Source: a bacterium UBA4883 (GTDB lineage: Bacteria; Bacillota; Clostridia; Oscillospirales; Acutalibacteraceae). Taken from it: a DNA stretch of 15,129 nucleotides. The stretch covers positions 2,493 through 17,621 of the forward strand of contig DHDF01000109.1 in the NCBI GenBank assembly GCA_002399225.1, in the 5' to 3' direction. Shown here one piece after another: positions 1 to 6,723 of this stretch (positions are counted from its first letter, which is position 1; each line of letters starts with the position of its first letter). A program made the position numbers and the translations under genes. A model generated the notes under the pieces. That model was given only the letters and a program-made list of their open reading frames with translations. It ran no database searches and had not been told where the DNA came from.

Positions 1-132
1 ATCATGGAGATGATGGGCGGCATGGGAATCAATTCCATCGAGGCGCTGCGCGGCAACCGTCTGATGCTGCGCGGCGTGGGGCTGAATGAAAAAGAGCTGG
101 AAATTCTCGGAATCAAGTATGCGGGGGAATAA
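1..132 (+). CDS. Glutamate synthase FMN-domain subunit (GltB2, archaeal type), C-terminal end only
   Basis: The frame is open from the window edge to a TAA at 130-132, giving the last 43 residues. The stretch GINSIEALRGNRLMLRG followed by a short ELEILGIKYAGE tail is how the separate FMN/Fe-S domain subunit of archaeal-type glutamate synthase ends. In that family this subunit takes ammonia plus 2-oxoglutarate and forms glutamate with electrons delivered through FMN and an Fe-S cluster. The identification rests on this tail plus the three genes that follow at 3 nt, 6 nt and -4 nt spacing and form the rest of the same complex. The catalytic part lies outside the window. A glutamine amidotransferase subunit (GltB1) would be expected further upstream and is not visible here. 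Confidence 0.85.
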   Translation: MMEMMGGMGINSIEALRGNRLMLRGVGLNEKELEILGIKYAGE

Positions 133-135
133 GCG

Positions 136-567
136 ATGAAACGGGTTTATGTGAATGAGCAATGGTGCCTGGGGTGTCATTTGTGCGAATACAACTGCGC
201 GTTTGCAGCGACCGGCAAGGCCGACATGGCGACGGCTCTCAAGGGGATAACGATCCACCCAAGAATCCGGCTGGAAGGGGATAATCAGATCAGCTTTGCC
301 GTTTCCTGCAGACACTGTGACGATCCCATCTGCATGAAAAGCTGCATCGCAGGGGCAATTTCCAAAACGGATGGCGTGGTTCATATCGATCAGGACCGAT
401 GCGTCGGGTGCTACACCTGCATCCTGGTCTGCCCCTACGGAGCGGTGATGCCGTCGCCGGACGGGCACGCCGTTCAAAAATGCGAGCTTTGCACCGACAA
501 CGCCTGCGGGGAACCGGCCTGCGTCAAGGGCTGCCCGAACGGCGCTCTCGTATTTGAGGAGAGGTGA
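136..567 (+). CDS. Four-cluster 4Fe-4S ferredoxin-type electron transfer subunit
   Basis: The 143-residue protein is built almost entirely of cysteine motifs: CLGCHLCEYNC near residues 11-21, CRHCDDPICMKSC near 58-70, CVGCYTCILVCP in the middle and CELCTDNACGEPACVKGCP near the end. Sixteen cysteines in this HycB/DmsB-like order would hold four 4Fe-4S clusters. No signal peptide or membrane span is seen, so it should be cytoplasmic. It starts 3 nt after the GltB2 stop and ends 6 nt before the flavin oxidoreductase, so it is very likely the electron conduit between that oxidoreductase and the FMN subunit of the split glutamate synthase. The function as a subunit is inferred from context; the cluster-binding motifs are seen directly. 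Confidence 0.88.
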   Translation: MKRVYVNEQWCLGCHLCEYNCAFAATGKADMATALKGITIHPRIRLEGDNQISFAVSCRHCDDPICMKSCIAGAISKTDGVVHIDQDRCVGCYTCILVCPYGAVMPSPDGHAVQKCELCTDNACGEPACVKGCPNGALVFEER

Positions 568-573
568 ACAACA

Positions 574-1803
574 ATGAAGTATGTGATTATTGGAAATTCC
601 ACTGCGGCGGTCGGCTGCCTGGAAGGAATCCGTTCCGTCGATCGGGAAGGAGCCGTCACCGTCGTTTCCGAAGAGCCTTACCCGGCGTATTCCCGCCCGC
701 TGATTTCCTATTTGCTGGAGGGCGGCACGACGGAGGAGAAAATGCAAATCAGGCCCGCGGATTTTTATCAGAAGAACCATGTGAAGACTTTGCTGGGAAA
801 ACGGGCGGTTCATGTCGACCCAAACCGTAAAGTGGTGACGCTTGACAGCGGAGAATTGATCCCGTTTGACAAACTTCTGATCGCAATCGGGTCCAGGCCG
901 TTTGTCCCACCGATGAAAGGGCTGGATCAGGTCAGGCGGAAGTTTACCTTTTTAAAGCTGGACGATGCGAAGGTTCTGGGCGCCGCTTTAAGGCCGGAAA
1001 GCAGGGTGCTGATTGTCGGCGCGGGGCTGATCGGGCTTAAATGCGCGGAGGGAATTCACGGCCGCGCGGCCTCCATCACTCTGGTCGACATGGCGGACCG
1101 CATCCTGCCGAGCATTCTCGACCCGACGGGTTCCAAGATGATCCGGGACTATGTCGAGTCGAAGGGAATCCGCTTTCTGCTCGGCGACAGCGTCGCGGAA
1201 TTTCAGGAAAACCGCGCCCGGCTGAAAAGCGGAAAGACAGTGGAGTTCGACCTTCTGGTGGTTGCCGTCGGCGTGCGGCCGAACAAAGAGCTTGCCGAGG
1301 AAGCCGGATGCGAAACGGGCCGCGGCGTCGTGATTGATGAACGCGCCGCGACCTGCGTGCCGGATCTTTACGCCGCGGGGGACTGCTGTGAATGTTATGA
1401 CATCTCGTCCGGGCAGCGCCGCGTGCTTGCCATCCTGCCGAACGCCTATTTTCAGGGTGAAACGGCGGGGGTGAATATGGCGGGCGGCCAAAAGACCTTC
1501 GCAAACGCCATCCCGATGAATGCCATGGGCCTGTTCGGGCTGCATGTGCTGACGGCGGGCAGCTACGACGGGCAGGAAATTGTGGAAACCGACGTCGGCG
1601 TTTACAAAAAGCTGGTCGTGAAAGATAACCTGCTCAAAGGTTTTATCCTGATCGGCGAGATTGAGCGGGCAGGTATCTACACCGCCCTCATCCGGGAACA
1701 GACTCCGCTTGACACCGTCGATTTTGAGCTATTGAAGCGCAGACCGCAGCTGATGGCGTTTTCGGCGGAGCGGCGGGCAGAAGAACTCGGAGGTGCAAAA
1801 TGA
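574..1803 (+). CDS. NAD(P)/FAD-dependent oxidoreductase associated with split glutamate synthase
   Basis: This 409-residue protein has the two-dinucleotide-fold layout of the pyridine nucleotide-disulfide oxidoreductase class. An N-terminal FAD-binding strand-turn-helix (YVIIGNSTAAVG) opens the protein, a second Rossmann motif VLIVGAGLIGLKCAEG (about residues 145-160) should bind NAD(P)H, and the FAD-ribityl motif DLYAAGDCCE sits near residue 270. It most resembles the rubredoxin reductase/NirB N-terminal type, not the GltD small subunit, and lacks GltD's own N-terminal Fe-S domain; the preceding ferredoxin may supply that. An AGGAGAGG ribosome site lies in the end of the ferredoxin gene. The stop overlaps the next start as ATGA, indicating translational coupling. 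Likely role: feeding electrons from NAD(P)H to glutamate synthase. The in vivo donor is not determined by the sequence. Confidence 0.85.
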   Translation: MKYVIIGNSTAAVGCLEGIRSVDREGAVTVVSEEPYPAYSRPLISYLLEGGTTEEKMQIRPADFYQKNHVKTLLGKRAVHVDPNRKVVTLDSGELIPFDKLLIAIGSRPFVPPMKGLDQVRRKFTFLKLDDAKVLGAALRPESRVLIVGAGLIGLKCAEGIHGRAASITLVDMADRILPSILDPTGSKMIRDYVESKGIRFLLGDSVAEFQENRARLKSGKTVEFDLLVVAVGVRPNKELAEEAGCETGRGVVIDERAATCVPDLYAAGDCCECYDISSGQRRVLAILPNAYFQGETAGVNMAGGQKTFANAIPMNAMGLFGLHVLTAGSYDGQEIVETDVGVYKKLVVKDNLLKGFILIGEIERAGIYTALIREQTPLDTVDFELLKRRPQLMAFSAERRAEELGGAK

Positions 1804-2522
1804 ACCGGATCGACGCAAACGGAAAGAATTTCCGTGCTTTAAATGAGGCGATCCGCGCTGCGGGGCCTGAAATCCTGATTGAACACTGCATGGGGCAGCG
1901 ATACATCGCCGCCGGTATGAGCGGCAAAGACCTGACGATCCGGGGAATTCCCGGCAACGCGCTGGGGTGCTACCTGAACGGGAGTTCCATCCATGTCTGC
2001 GGCAATGCGCAGGATCAGACCGGCGATACGATGAACCACGGGACCATCGTGATCGACGGCTCCTGCGGAGACGCGACCGGCTACTCAATGCGCGGCGGGG
2101 AAATTTTGGTGCGCGGCAACGCCGGATACCGGGTCGGCATCCATATGAAGGCATATCGGGAGCAGAAACCGCTGATCATGATCGGCGGCGAAGCCGGAAG
2201 CTTTCTGGGGGAGTACCAGGCCGGCGGCACCATCGTCGTGCTGGGGCTGGGCTCTGAAAGGAAAGCCCCGGTCGGCAATCTCTGCGGGACGGGGATGCAC
2301 GGCGGGAAAATGTTTCTGCGCTGTGAGGAACTGCCCGCGGACCTGCCGCCGCAGGTGGCGGCGGCGGCCGCAACGCCGGAAGATCTGGCGGAGATCGAAG
2401 CCCCTCTGAAAGAATTCTGCACGGCATTTTCTCTGGATAGGCAGAGCTTAACGGACCGCCCGTTTTATGTGCTCCGCCCCAATTCCAGCAATCCATATAA
2501 AAGCCTCTATACCTTTAACTGA
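1800..2522 (+). CDS. Glutamate synthase GXGXG (alpha/beta-helix) subunit, GltB3
   Basis: The 240-residue protein carries the repeated glycine pattern of the GXGXG beta-helix that forms the C-terminal domain of glutamate synthase large subunits and of formylmethanofuran dehydrogenase subunit C. Examples are LTIRGIPGNALGCYLNG, GTIVIDGSCGDATGYSMRGG, ILVRGNAGYRVGIHMK and GNLCGTGMHGGKMFLR, spaced about 20-40 residues apart. In archaeal-type enzymes this domain is a free subunit and plays a structural role around the ammonia channel. The start overlaps the upstream stop by 4 nt. A terminator follows 11 nt after the stop, making this the last gene of the operon. Some 60 residues after the helix (from about residue 180) are Ala/Pro-rich, then a plain tail of unknown role. 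Confidence 0.87.
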   Translation: MNRIDANGKNFRALNEAIRAAGPEILIEHCMGQRYIAAGMSGKDLTIRGIPGNALGCYLNGSSIHVCGNAQDQTGDTMNHGTIVIDGSCGDATGYSMRGGEILVRGNAGYRVGIHMKAYREQKPLIMIGGEAGSFLGEYQAGGTIVVLGLGSERKAPVGNLCGTGMHGGKMFLRCEELPADLPPQVAAAAATPEDLAEIEAPLKEFCTAFSLDRQSLTDRPFYVLRPNSSNPYKSLYTFN

Positions 2523-2533
2523 AAACAGGGGAA

Positions 2534-2587
2534 AGAAGGCAGGGCGACTTCTTCCAGCGGAGTCGCCCCGCCTTCTTTCTGCTTTTG
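2534..2587 (+). terminator. Intrinsic terminator after the glutamate synthase operon
   Basis: A long hairpin pairs AAAGAAGGCAGGGCGACT (2532-2549) with AGTCGCCCCGCCTTCTTT (2561-2578) with one internal mismatch, an 11-nt loop and a T-rich 3' end. It lies 11 nt after the gltB3 stop. Confidence 0.9.
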
Positions 2588-2607
2588 GCCGGGGGTAAAA
2601 AACTTAG

Positions 2608-2803
2608 AAGCTGTATTCACAAGCGAAAATTATGATACAATTAGTGCATGAAAAAAGATAAGAATCGAAGACGGGCGTACCCGAGCGACCTAACCGACAA
2701 GCAATGGTTGGAGATAGAACCGCTATATTCGGGGCTGCGAGAATATAAGTGGTCAAAACGCGAATTGACGGATGCTGTTTTGTACTTTGTCAAAACAGGG
2801 TGA
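2608..2803 (+). mobile_element. Left-end remnant of an IS5-family insertion sequence
   Basis: About 40 nt of non-coding DNA precede a transposase start and read like an IS left end (AAGCTGTATTCACAAGCG from 2608). It is directly preceded by TTAG at 2604-2607, compatible with the short YTAR-type targets of some IS5 subgroups. No matching right end, inverted repeat or target duplication is found downstream, so the element is truncated. The exact left boundary is inferred. Confidence 0.5.
2648..2803 (+). pseudogene. IS5-family transposase, N-terminal fragment
   Basis: An ATG at 2648 opens 51 codons reading MKKDKNRRRAYPSDLTDKQW, then LEIEPLYSGLREYKW and ending VLYFVKTG before TGA. YPSDLTDxQWxxIEPL and the helix ending in a Leu-Tyr-x-x-x-Thr-Gly are typical of the first domain of IS5/IS427-type transposases, which normally continue CQWRxLP. 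Here the frame stops exactly after the Thr-Gly, so the catalytic DDE part is absent (a full orfA is about 130 residues and a full transposase about 250). It is a broken gene and cannot transpose on its own. The break lies next to the mtaA remnant, suggesting one deletion joined the two. Confidence 0.8.
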
Positions 2804-2808
2804 TTTGA

Positions 2809-3333
2809 TTGAGAACGCCGGAAATGACAGGCAAAGAGCGGGTCTTAGCCGCATTGAACGGAGAACCGTTTGATGTTTATCCAGCTGCCAACATTACTTC
2901 CGTGGCTACCATCGATGCCATGAAATATGTAAAAGCCTTCTTCCCAGAGGCACATACGGACGGGACGAAAATGGCTGATCTGGCCGCAGTTGCCCATGAC
3001 CTCTATGGGTTTGACTCCGTCGCACCCTACTTCTCGATTCACCTGGAGGCCGCTTCTCTCGGATGCCCCGTTAACTGGGCAGACCGTTATACGATGCCTT
3101 ATGTCACGAAACCGCCCCTTCACAATTTGGATGAGATGAATATCCCAAAAGATATACTGAACCGCCCTTTGCTCCGTCAGCTTTTAAGAGCCTGCAAAAT
3201 TCTGAAAAAAAGGTATGACGGCACGGTCGCAGTAATCGGGAAAGTGGTGGGCCCCTGGACACTGGCATATCATCTGCGTGGCGTGGAAAATTTTCTGCTT
3301 GACACCACATTGGAGCCGAAAAAGGCACGTAAA
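2809..3333 (+). pseudogene. MtaA/CmuA-type methyltransferase (uroporphyrinogen decarboxylase family), 3'-truncated
   Basis: The reading frame from 2809 (TTG) or more naturally 2824 (ATG, MTGKERVLAALNGEP) matches the N-terminal half of methylcobamide:CoM-type methyltransferases. Visible landmarks are MTGKERVLAALNGEP, FGDS-like region GFDSVAPYFS, VIGKVVGPWTLAYHL and GVENFLLDT. The family is about 330-340 residues. Recognisable similarity stops near residue 175 (about 3333), after which the open frame runs to 3633 through unrelated sequence that overlaps a promoter and the next gene. The zinc-ligand C-terminal half is therefore missing and the product should be inactive. No convincing ribosome site precedes either start. 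It sits against an IS5 remnant, so it is read as part of a rearrangement scar. Intact members transfer methyl groups from corrinoid proteins in methanol or methylamine use. Confidence 0.75.
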
Positions 3334-3417
3334 GCGGAAACAGCCGCCGGCATAATAAACCTGATAATTTTGATTTTATATCCGATCACGCGCGACGGGG
3401 GAAACACCACTTTCATC

Positions 3418-3446
3418 TTGCACACTCTAATTTTCTGTATTATAAT
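3418..3446 (+). promoter_or_regulatory. Sigma-A promoter for the CrtO-like gene
   Basis: TTGCAC (3418-3423) and TATAAT (3441-3446) are separated by 17 nt. It lies in the AT-rich DNA just after the mtaA break and about 95 nt before the next start codon. Confidence 0.75.
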
Positions 3447-3541
3447 AAGGGATGCTAATGGTGTCGAAGCCCACCGCATATCACCCGGAGGGGCAGGACA
3501 ATCGAGCAGCCGATGGATTATGAGAAGGGAAGGCGACCGGA

Positions 3542-4060
3542 ATGCTAAAGAATACATCCTTTCTGAGCATGATGATCTGGAATTTGGTGATTGTTGGCTT
3601 ATGGCATGTGAGCGTATTTTTAATGTGCGTTAGGATGCCGAAAACCGCTTTTGATCCTGCGAAGGGACCCTATGCGCCCAAAGAATGGGAGCGCGGCGGT
3701 CGATGGTATCGGGAAACGCTGAAAATTCAGGCCTGGAAAGACCGGCTTCCTCAGCATAACGGGAAAAATGGCTTTTCCAAAAAGCATTTAAATAATATTT
3801 CTATTGAATATTTGGATGAATTCATTGCCGAAACATGCCGCGGCGAATGGATGCATATGAAGGGGTGCCTCTGCGCCATCATCACTCTGATCATCAATCC
3901 GCTTCTTGTCGGCATTGTAATGTCTTTTTTGGTCATGATGGCAAATGTCCCGTTTGCGGTTGTTCAGCGGTATAATCGGTTCCGCCTGCTGGTTCTGCGT
4001 AAAAGGCGCCTCAGGGAGATCCGTTCCGCTCAACTGGAACAAAATGCCGTTACCGCCTGA
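3542..4060 (+). CDS. CrtO-like (glycosyl-4,4'-diaponeurosporenoate acyltransferase family) membrane protein
   Basis: The 172-residue protein starts at ATG 3542, 8 nt after AAGGGAAGG. It has an N-terminal membrane span (about residues 10-30), a cytosolic stretch with GPYAPKEWERGGRWYRETLK and WKDRLPQ, a conserved YLDEFIAETCRGEWMHM segment, a long hydrophobic stretch (about 110-140) and the closing VPFAVVQRYNRFRL. This order matches the CrtO family, whose staphylococcal member adds a fatty acyl chain to a glycosylated carotenoid in staphyloxanthin synthesis. No carotenoid gene is visible nearby, and small CrtO-like proteins are common in clostridia without pigments, so the substrate here is unknown; a glycolipid or other envelope acceptor is possible. 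It has its own promoter and a terminator 20 nt after the stop. Confidence 0.65.
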   Translation: MLKNTSFLSMMIWNLVIVGLWHVSVFLMCVRMPKTAFDPAKGPYAPKEWERGGRWYRETLKIQAWKDRLPQHNGKNGFSKKHLNNISIEYLDEFIAETCRGEWMHMKGCLCAIITLIINPLLVGIVMSFLVMMANVPFAVVQRYNRFRLLVLRKRRLREIRSAQLEQNAVTA

Positions 4061-4079
4061 TTCACAATTAGAATTAGAA

Positions 4080-4115
4080 GACAGCCATGCCGTTTTCGGT
4101 GCGGCTGCCTTTTTT
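4080..4115 (+). terminator. Intrinsic terminator between the CrtO-like gene and the surface-protein gene
   Basis: CAGCC (4082-4086) pairs with GGCTG (4103-4107); after one mismatch an inner stem closes on a TTTT loop (4093-4096), and six T follow (4110-4115). Only 17 nt separate the T-run from the next start codon, so it could also act as an attenuator for that gene. Confidence 0.75.
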
Positions 4116-4132
4116 GTTGCGGGGGAAAGACT

Positions 4133-5281
4133 ATGAGAAAAACAAAACGGCTTTTCCTTTTGTTCTGCCTGTGCGCCCTTTGGGCCAACCTGGTTTCTGT
4201 GCCGGCAGCCGCGGATACGACAACGTATTTTTCCTATTCGCTGGAACCCGCTTCCGCTTCCGGGGGAGAACTGGTGCGCCTGAACGTACAGGCGTATGAA
4301 ACGGAAGAAACAGCTGCTGGCTTTCGGTTGAGAGTCCAGTACGACCAGGACAAGCTGGAGTTCCTCGGCACGGAAACGGACGGTGCCATCAAGAGCGGGA
4401 CTATGCGGACCAGCGACAGTTCAGGTCTGATTTACAGCGTTTATGTCTGCAATACGGAAAAGGGCTACGCCCCCAGACTTTCCGGTACGATTGTCTCTTT
4501 TTTGTTTCAAGTCTCGGCTCAGGTAAAACCGCGGAAGACGGTCCTGTCCATTTCGGCGGATCAGATCTGTGATTACGACGGACACCCGCTGGAAGCGAAC
4601 CGGGCGGAAGATCAACTGAGCCTGAAGATTCTCTCTCCTCTTTCTCCGAAAGCCAGCCTGACCGAACTGAGGCCCTCGGTGGGGACTCTGGATCCGGAGT
4701 TCTCCCCGTCTGTCTGTCATTATTCCCTGGCGGTTGACAGCGGAGTGAACTCTGTCGATTTTCAAACTGCCGCGGCGGAAGGCGGAAACGTCCGGGTCTG
4801 CCGGAAGACGCTCAACGCGGCGGGGCAGCAGACGCAGATCGTCATCACGGTCACTTCCGCGGATCGGACGGAAACCGCCGAGTACCTGGTGACGGTCCGG
4901 CGTGCGGCGAAAGATTCCGGCACCTCTGCCAGTTCCCAGAAAAGCCGGAGGAAAAGTGCCGGCGCCGGGGAAACACTTCTGAGTTCCGGGCGGGCATCCC
5001 GCACAGCTTCGGGCGGCGGAGCGGGCACGCACCGCCGGCAGGGGAAAGGGCAGACAAAAAAACGTCCGCTTTCTCCGGACGGAGAAAGCGGGTTGAATTT
5101 CCAAGGGACCGCCGGAACGGCCATGCAGACGAAAAGCCCTCAGCAGACCTCCAGCGAAAAACCGCTGGTTCTAGTCGGCGACCGAATGCCATCTTTTTTC
5201 ACCGGAATTCTGGCGGCGGCTCTCTGCGTTACGGTCGGCATTGCGATCAGCCTCTGGCTGCCAATCCACCGGCGTCCTTAA
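4133..5281 (+). CDS. Secreted cohesin-like / cadherin-like beta-sandwich surface protein with C-terminal membrane anchor
   Basis: The 382-residue protein begins with a signal peptide (RKTK, hydrophobic core, cleavage likely after VPAAA near residue 27). Residues about 30-170 read like a cohesin/dockerin-type carbohydrate-binding beta-sandwich: repeated strands such as GGELVRLNVQAYE, GFRLRVQYDQDKLEF and LSGTIVSFLFQVSA. Residues about 175-258 match the cadherin-like beta-sandwich repeat (LTELRPSVGTLDPEFSPSV, ending TAEYLVTVRR). A Ser/Gly/Arg/Lys-rich linker of about 90 residues leads to a single membrane span near 355-376 and a short basic end (HRRP). It is thus predicted to stand on the outside of the membrane, reaching through the wall. 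A GGGGGAAAG ribosome site precedes ATG 4133. The ligand is unknown. Its stop and that of the converging next gene are one base apart. Confidence 0.72.
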   Translation: MRKTKRLFLLFCLCALWANLVSVPAAADTTTYFSYSLEPASASGGELVRLNVQAYETEETAAGFRLRVQYDQDKLEFLGTETDGAIKSGTMRTSDSSGLIYSVYVCNTEKGYAPRLSGTIVSFLFQVSAQVKPRKTVLSISADQICDYDGHPLEANRAEDQLSLKILSPLSPKASLTELRPSVGTLDPEFSPSVCHYSLAVDSGVNSVDFQTAAAEGGNVRVCRKTLNAAGQQTQIVITVTSADRTETAEYLVTVRRAAKDSGTSASSQKSRRKSAGAGETLLSSGRASRTASGGGAGTHRRQGKGQTKKRPLSPDGESGLNFQGTAGTAMQTKSPQQTSSEKPLVLVGDRMPSFFTGILAAALCVTVGIAISLWLPIHRRP

Positions 5282-5282
5282 T

Positions 5283-5729
5283 TCAGGTCTTTTTTGTGAA
5301 CTCCTTATGGCAGACCGGGCAGGTAATCACGATTTTTCCTTTTCCTTTCGGTACGCGCAGCGTGCTTTTACAGTTGGGGCACCGGTAATACCGGTGCGTT
5401 TTTTTATCATTCATGCGGTTTAAGGTTTTGCTGCGCCAGCTTTCAAACCGGGCAGAGCTTGTGCGGAACCATTGGACCAGGCCGTACCCGTATTTTAAAA
5501 ACACGGCGTTCTCCTTCTGCCTTTTCGGGATATTTCTGGAAAAGATCCGGTAGATTCCCCAAACCAGAAGCAGCAGGGCTAGAAAGGAAAGGATCGGCAG
5601 GCGGAGCAGCCTGGCCAGGGCAATCAGCAGAAAATAGAAGACAATTAATCCGATGTTCAGTTGATCGGCGCCATAGCGACCCGCCATTGCCCGATTGTAC
5701 CAGTTATTAAAACGCATCAGCCAATTCAA
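5283..5729 (-). CDS. Membrane protein with C-terminal zinc ribbon
   Basis: From a TTG at 5729 (10 nt after AAGGA) the product is 148 residues; an in-frame ATG further upstream at 5780 has no ribosome site and would add 17 residues. A short amphipathic N-terminus with GRYGADQLN is followed by two closely spaced hydrophobic segments (about residues 26-60), a basic linker (RNIPKRQKEN), and a C-terminal zinc ribbon YYRCPNCKS... TCPVCHKEF with two CPxC knuckles about 17 residues apart. The GRYGxDQLN start plus two spans plus zinc ribbon is a recurring architecture of uncharacterised Firmicute proteins. The function is unknown. A TATGAT -10-like box lies at 5776-5781 on this strand but no good -35 box goes with it. 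Confidence 0.72.
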   Translation of the reverse strand: MNWLMRFNNWYNRAMAGRYGADQLNIGLIVFYFLLIALARLLRLPILSFLALLLLVWGIYRIFSRNIPKRQKENAVFLKYGYGLVQWFRTSSARFESWRSKTLNRMNDKKTHRYYRCPNCKSTLRVPKGKGKIVITCPVCHKEFTKKT

Positions 5730-5815
5730 AGTTCCACATTCCTTTCTTAGACTGTCAAAGCCATTCTTAACTGTCATCATAGCACGAAATTCTTTAAAGA
5801 AATTGAATAAATTGT

Positions 5816-5851
5816 AAAAAGCGACCCCGTCGCACTCTCGCAGCGACGGGG
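5816..5851 (-). terminator. Intrinsic terminator after the L,D-transpeptidase gene
   Basis: On the minus strand CCCCGTCGC (5851-5843) pairs perfectly with GCGACGGGG (5833-5825) around a 9-nt loop, followed after 4 nt by five T (5820-5816). It lies 30 nt past the transpeptidase stop. Confidence 0.85.
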
Positions 5852-5880
5852 ATAAGAAAAGGAAAAACCCCTTTATTTAG

Positions 5881-6546
5881 TTAATGAATGACAACCTCAG
5901 TGCCCTTCGGAATGTGGTCATAGATCCACTTGGCATCTTCCGTTTCCAACCGAATGCACCCATGGGAAGCCGGTGTGCCGAGCTTTGCGGCTTCCTGCGG
6001 TTCCATTTCCTGGTTTTTGTCGAACGGGACGCTGTGAAACAGATAGGATTTATAAAACCGGGTCCAGTAATAGGCACCTTCCTTCACCTGTGGGTTGTAA
6101 AAGGAAGTTCCGCGGTCTTCCACCGTAAAGGTGCCGGTCGGCGTTTCACTGCCGTCTTCCCCGGACGAGCAGATAAACTCCTGAACCAGGTAGTCTTTTG
6201 CATCCAGCACAGATACCTTTTGATCTTTGAGAGAAACCTTGACTTTCAGCGGTTTGGCGGCTTTCTCCAGCGTGATGGTTTTGACTTTCGGCTTGGAGGA
6301 AACGGCTTTCTCCTCCGCCCGGCTCTGCGCGGAGGCGCAGGAAGAGGAAGAAGACTGCGAGGAAGAGACAATTTTTTTGGCGGCTTCGGCAAACAGATCC
6401 AGCTTTGTCCATCCTGCGGCGGAGTTCGCTCCCGCCGAAAACGGAAGCTGTCGGGCAATAGCAAACGTTGCGCCTACTCCTGCCAGCAGAAGCAGGGCAA
6501 CGATTAAAAAGCATTTCAGCGGCCTTTTTTCAGACCTATTATTCAT
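5881..6546 (-). CDS. L,D-transpeptidase (YkuD domain), membrane-anchored
   Basis: The 221-residue protein has a basic start (NNRSEKRPLK), one N-terminal membrane span (about residues 12-31), a Ser-rich spacer (about 60-80, including a run of serines) and a C-terminal YkuD domain from about residue 98. The catalytic motif is complete: His171 in LFHSVPF and ASHGCIRL with His195 and Cys197. Domain members form 3-3 peptidoglycan cross-links or attach proteins to the wall stem peptide, and act outside the membrane. The gene is monocistronic, with its own promoter about 100 nt upstream and a strong terminator. A possible ribosome site (AAAGGA) lies about 14 nt before the ATG, rather far, so translation initiation may be modest. 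Confidence 0.9.
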   Translation of the reverse strand: MNNRSEKRPLKCFLIVALLLLAGVGATFAIARQLPFSAGANSAAGWTKLDLFAEAAKKIVSSSQSSSSSCASAQSRAEEKAVSSKPKVKTITLEKAAKPLKVKVSLKDQKVSVLDAKDYLVQEFICSSGEDGSETPTGTFTVEDRGTSFYNPQVKEGAYYWTRFYKSYLFHSVPFDKNQEMEPQEAAKLGTPASHGCIRLETEDAKWIYDHIPKGTEVVIH

Positions 6547-6650
6547 CGGGAATTGGCACGTCCTTTCCTTCTTGTCGCACTTCCGCCTTTACTACGGGAC
6601 GGAAAGTCGTTTTTCCATTTTTTACTTCGTTTCTTGTTGTATTCTTTACT

Positions 6651-6678
6651 ATTATAAGGCACTGAACGTGCGATTCAA
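6651..6678 (-). promoter_or_regulatory. Sigma-A promoter for the L,D-transpeptidase gene
   Basis: On the minus strand TTGAAT (6678-6673) and TATAAT (6656-6651) are separated by 16 nt. It leaves a leader of about 100 nt in which no stable structure was noticed. Confidence 0.7.
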
Positions 6679-6723
6679 ACAATTTACGCAGAATTCACAA
6701 TAATTTTATATTTTGCGTTCCGG

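Noticed and set aside
564..830. Open frame overlapping the flavin oxidoreductase start
   Set aside because: Arg/Gly-rich translation of another frame; the oxidoreductase frame has clear family motifs throughout.
3458..3523. Possible 21-codon leader peptide (MVSKPTAYHPEG...) before the CrtO-like gene
   Set aside because: The predicted transcript start near 3453 would remove its ribosome site, there are no runs of regulatory codons and no attenuator follows.
3334..3633. Continuation of the mtaA reading frame to 3633
   Set aside because: After residue 175 there is no similarity to the family; the frame runs over a consensus promoter and the start of the CrtO-like gene.
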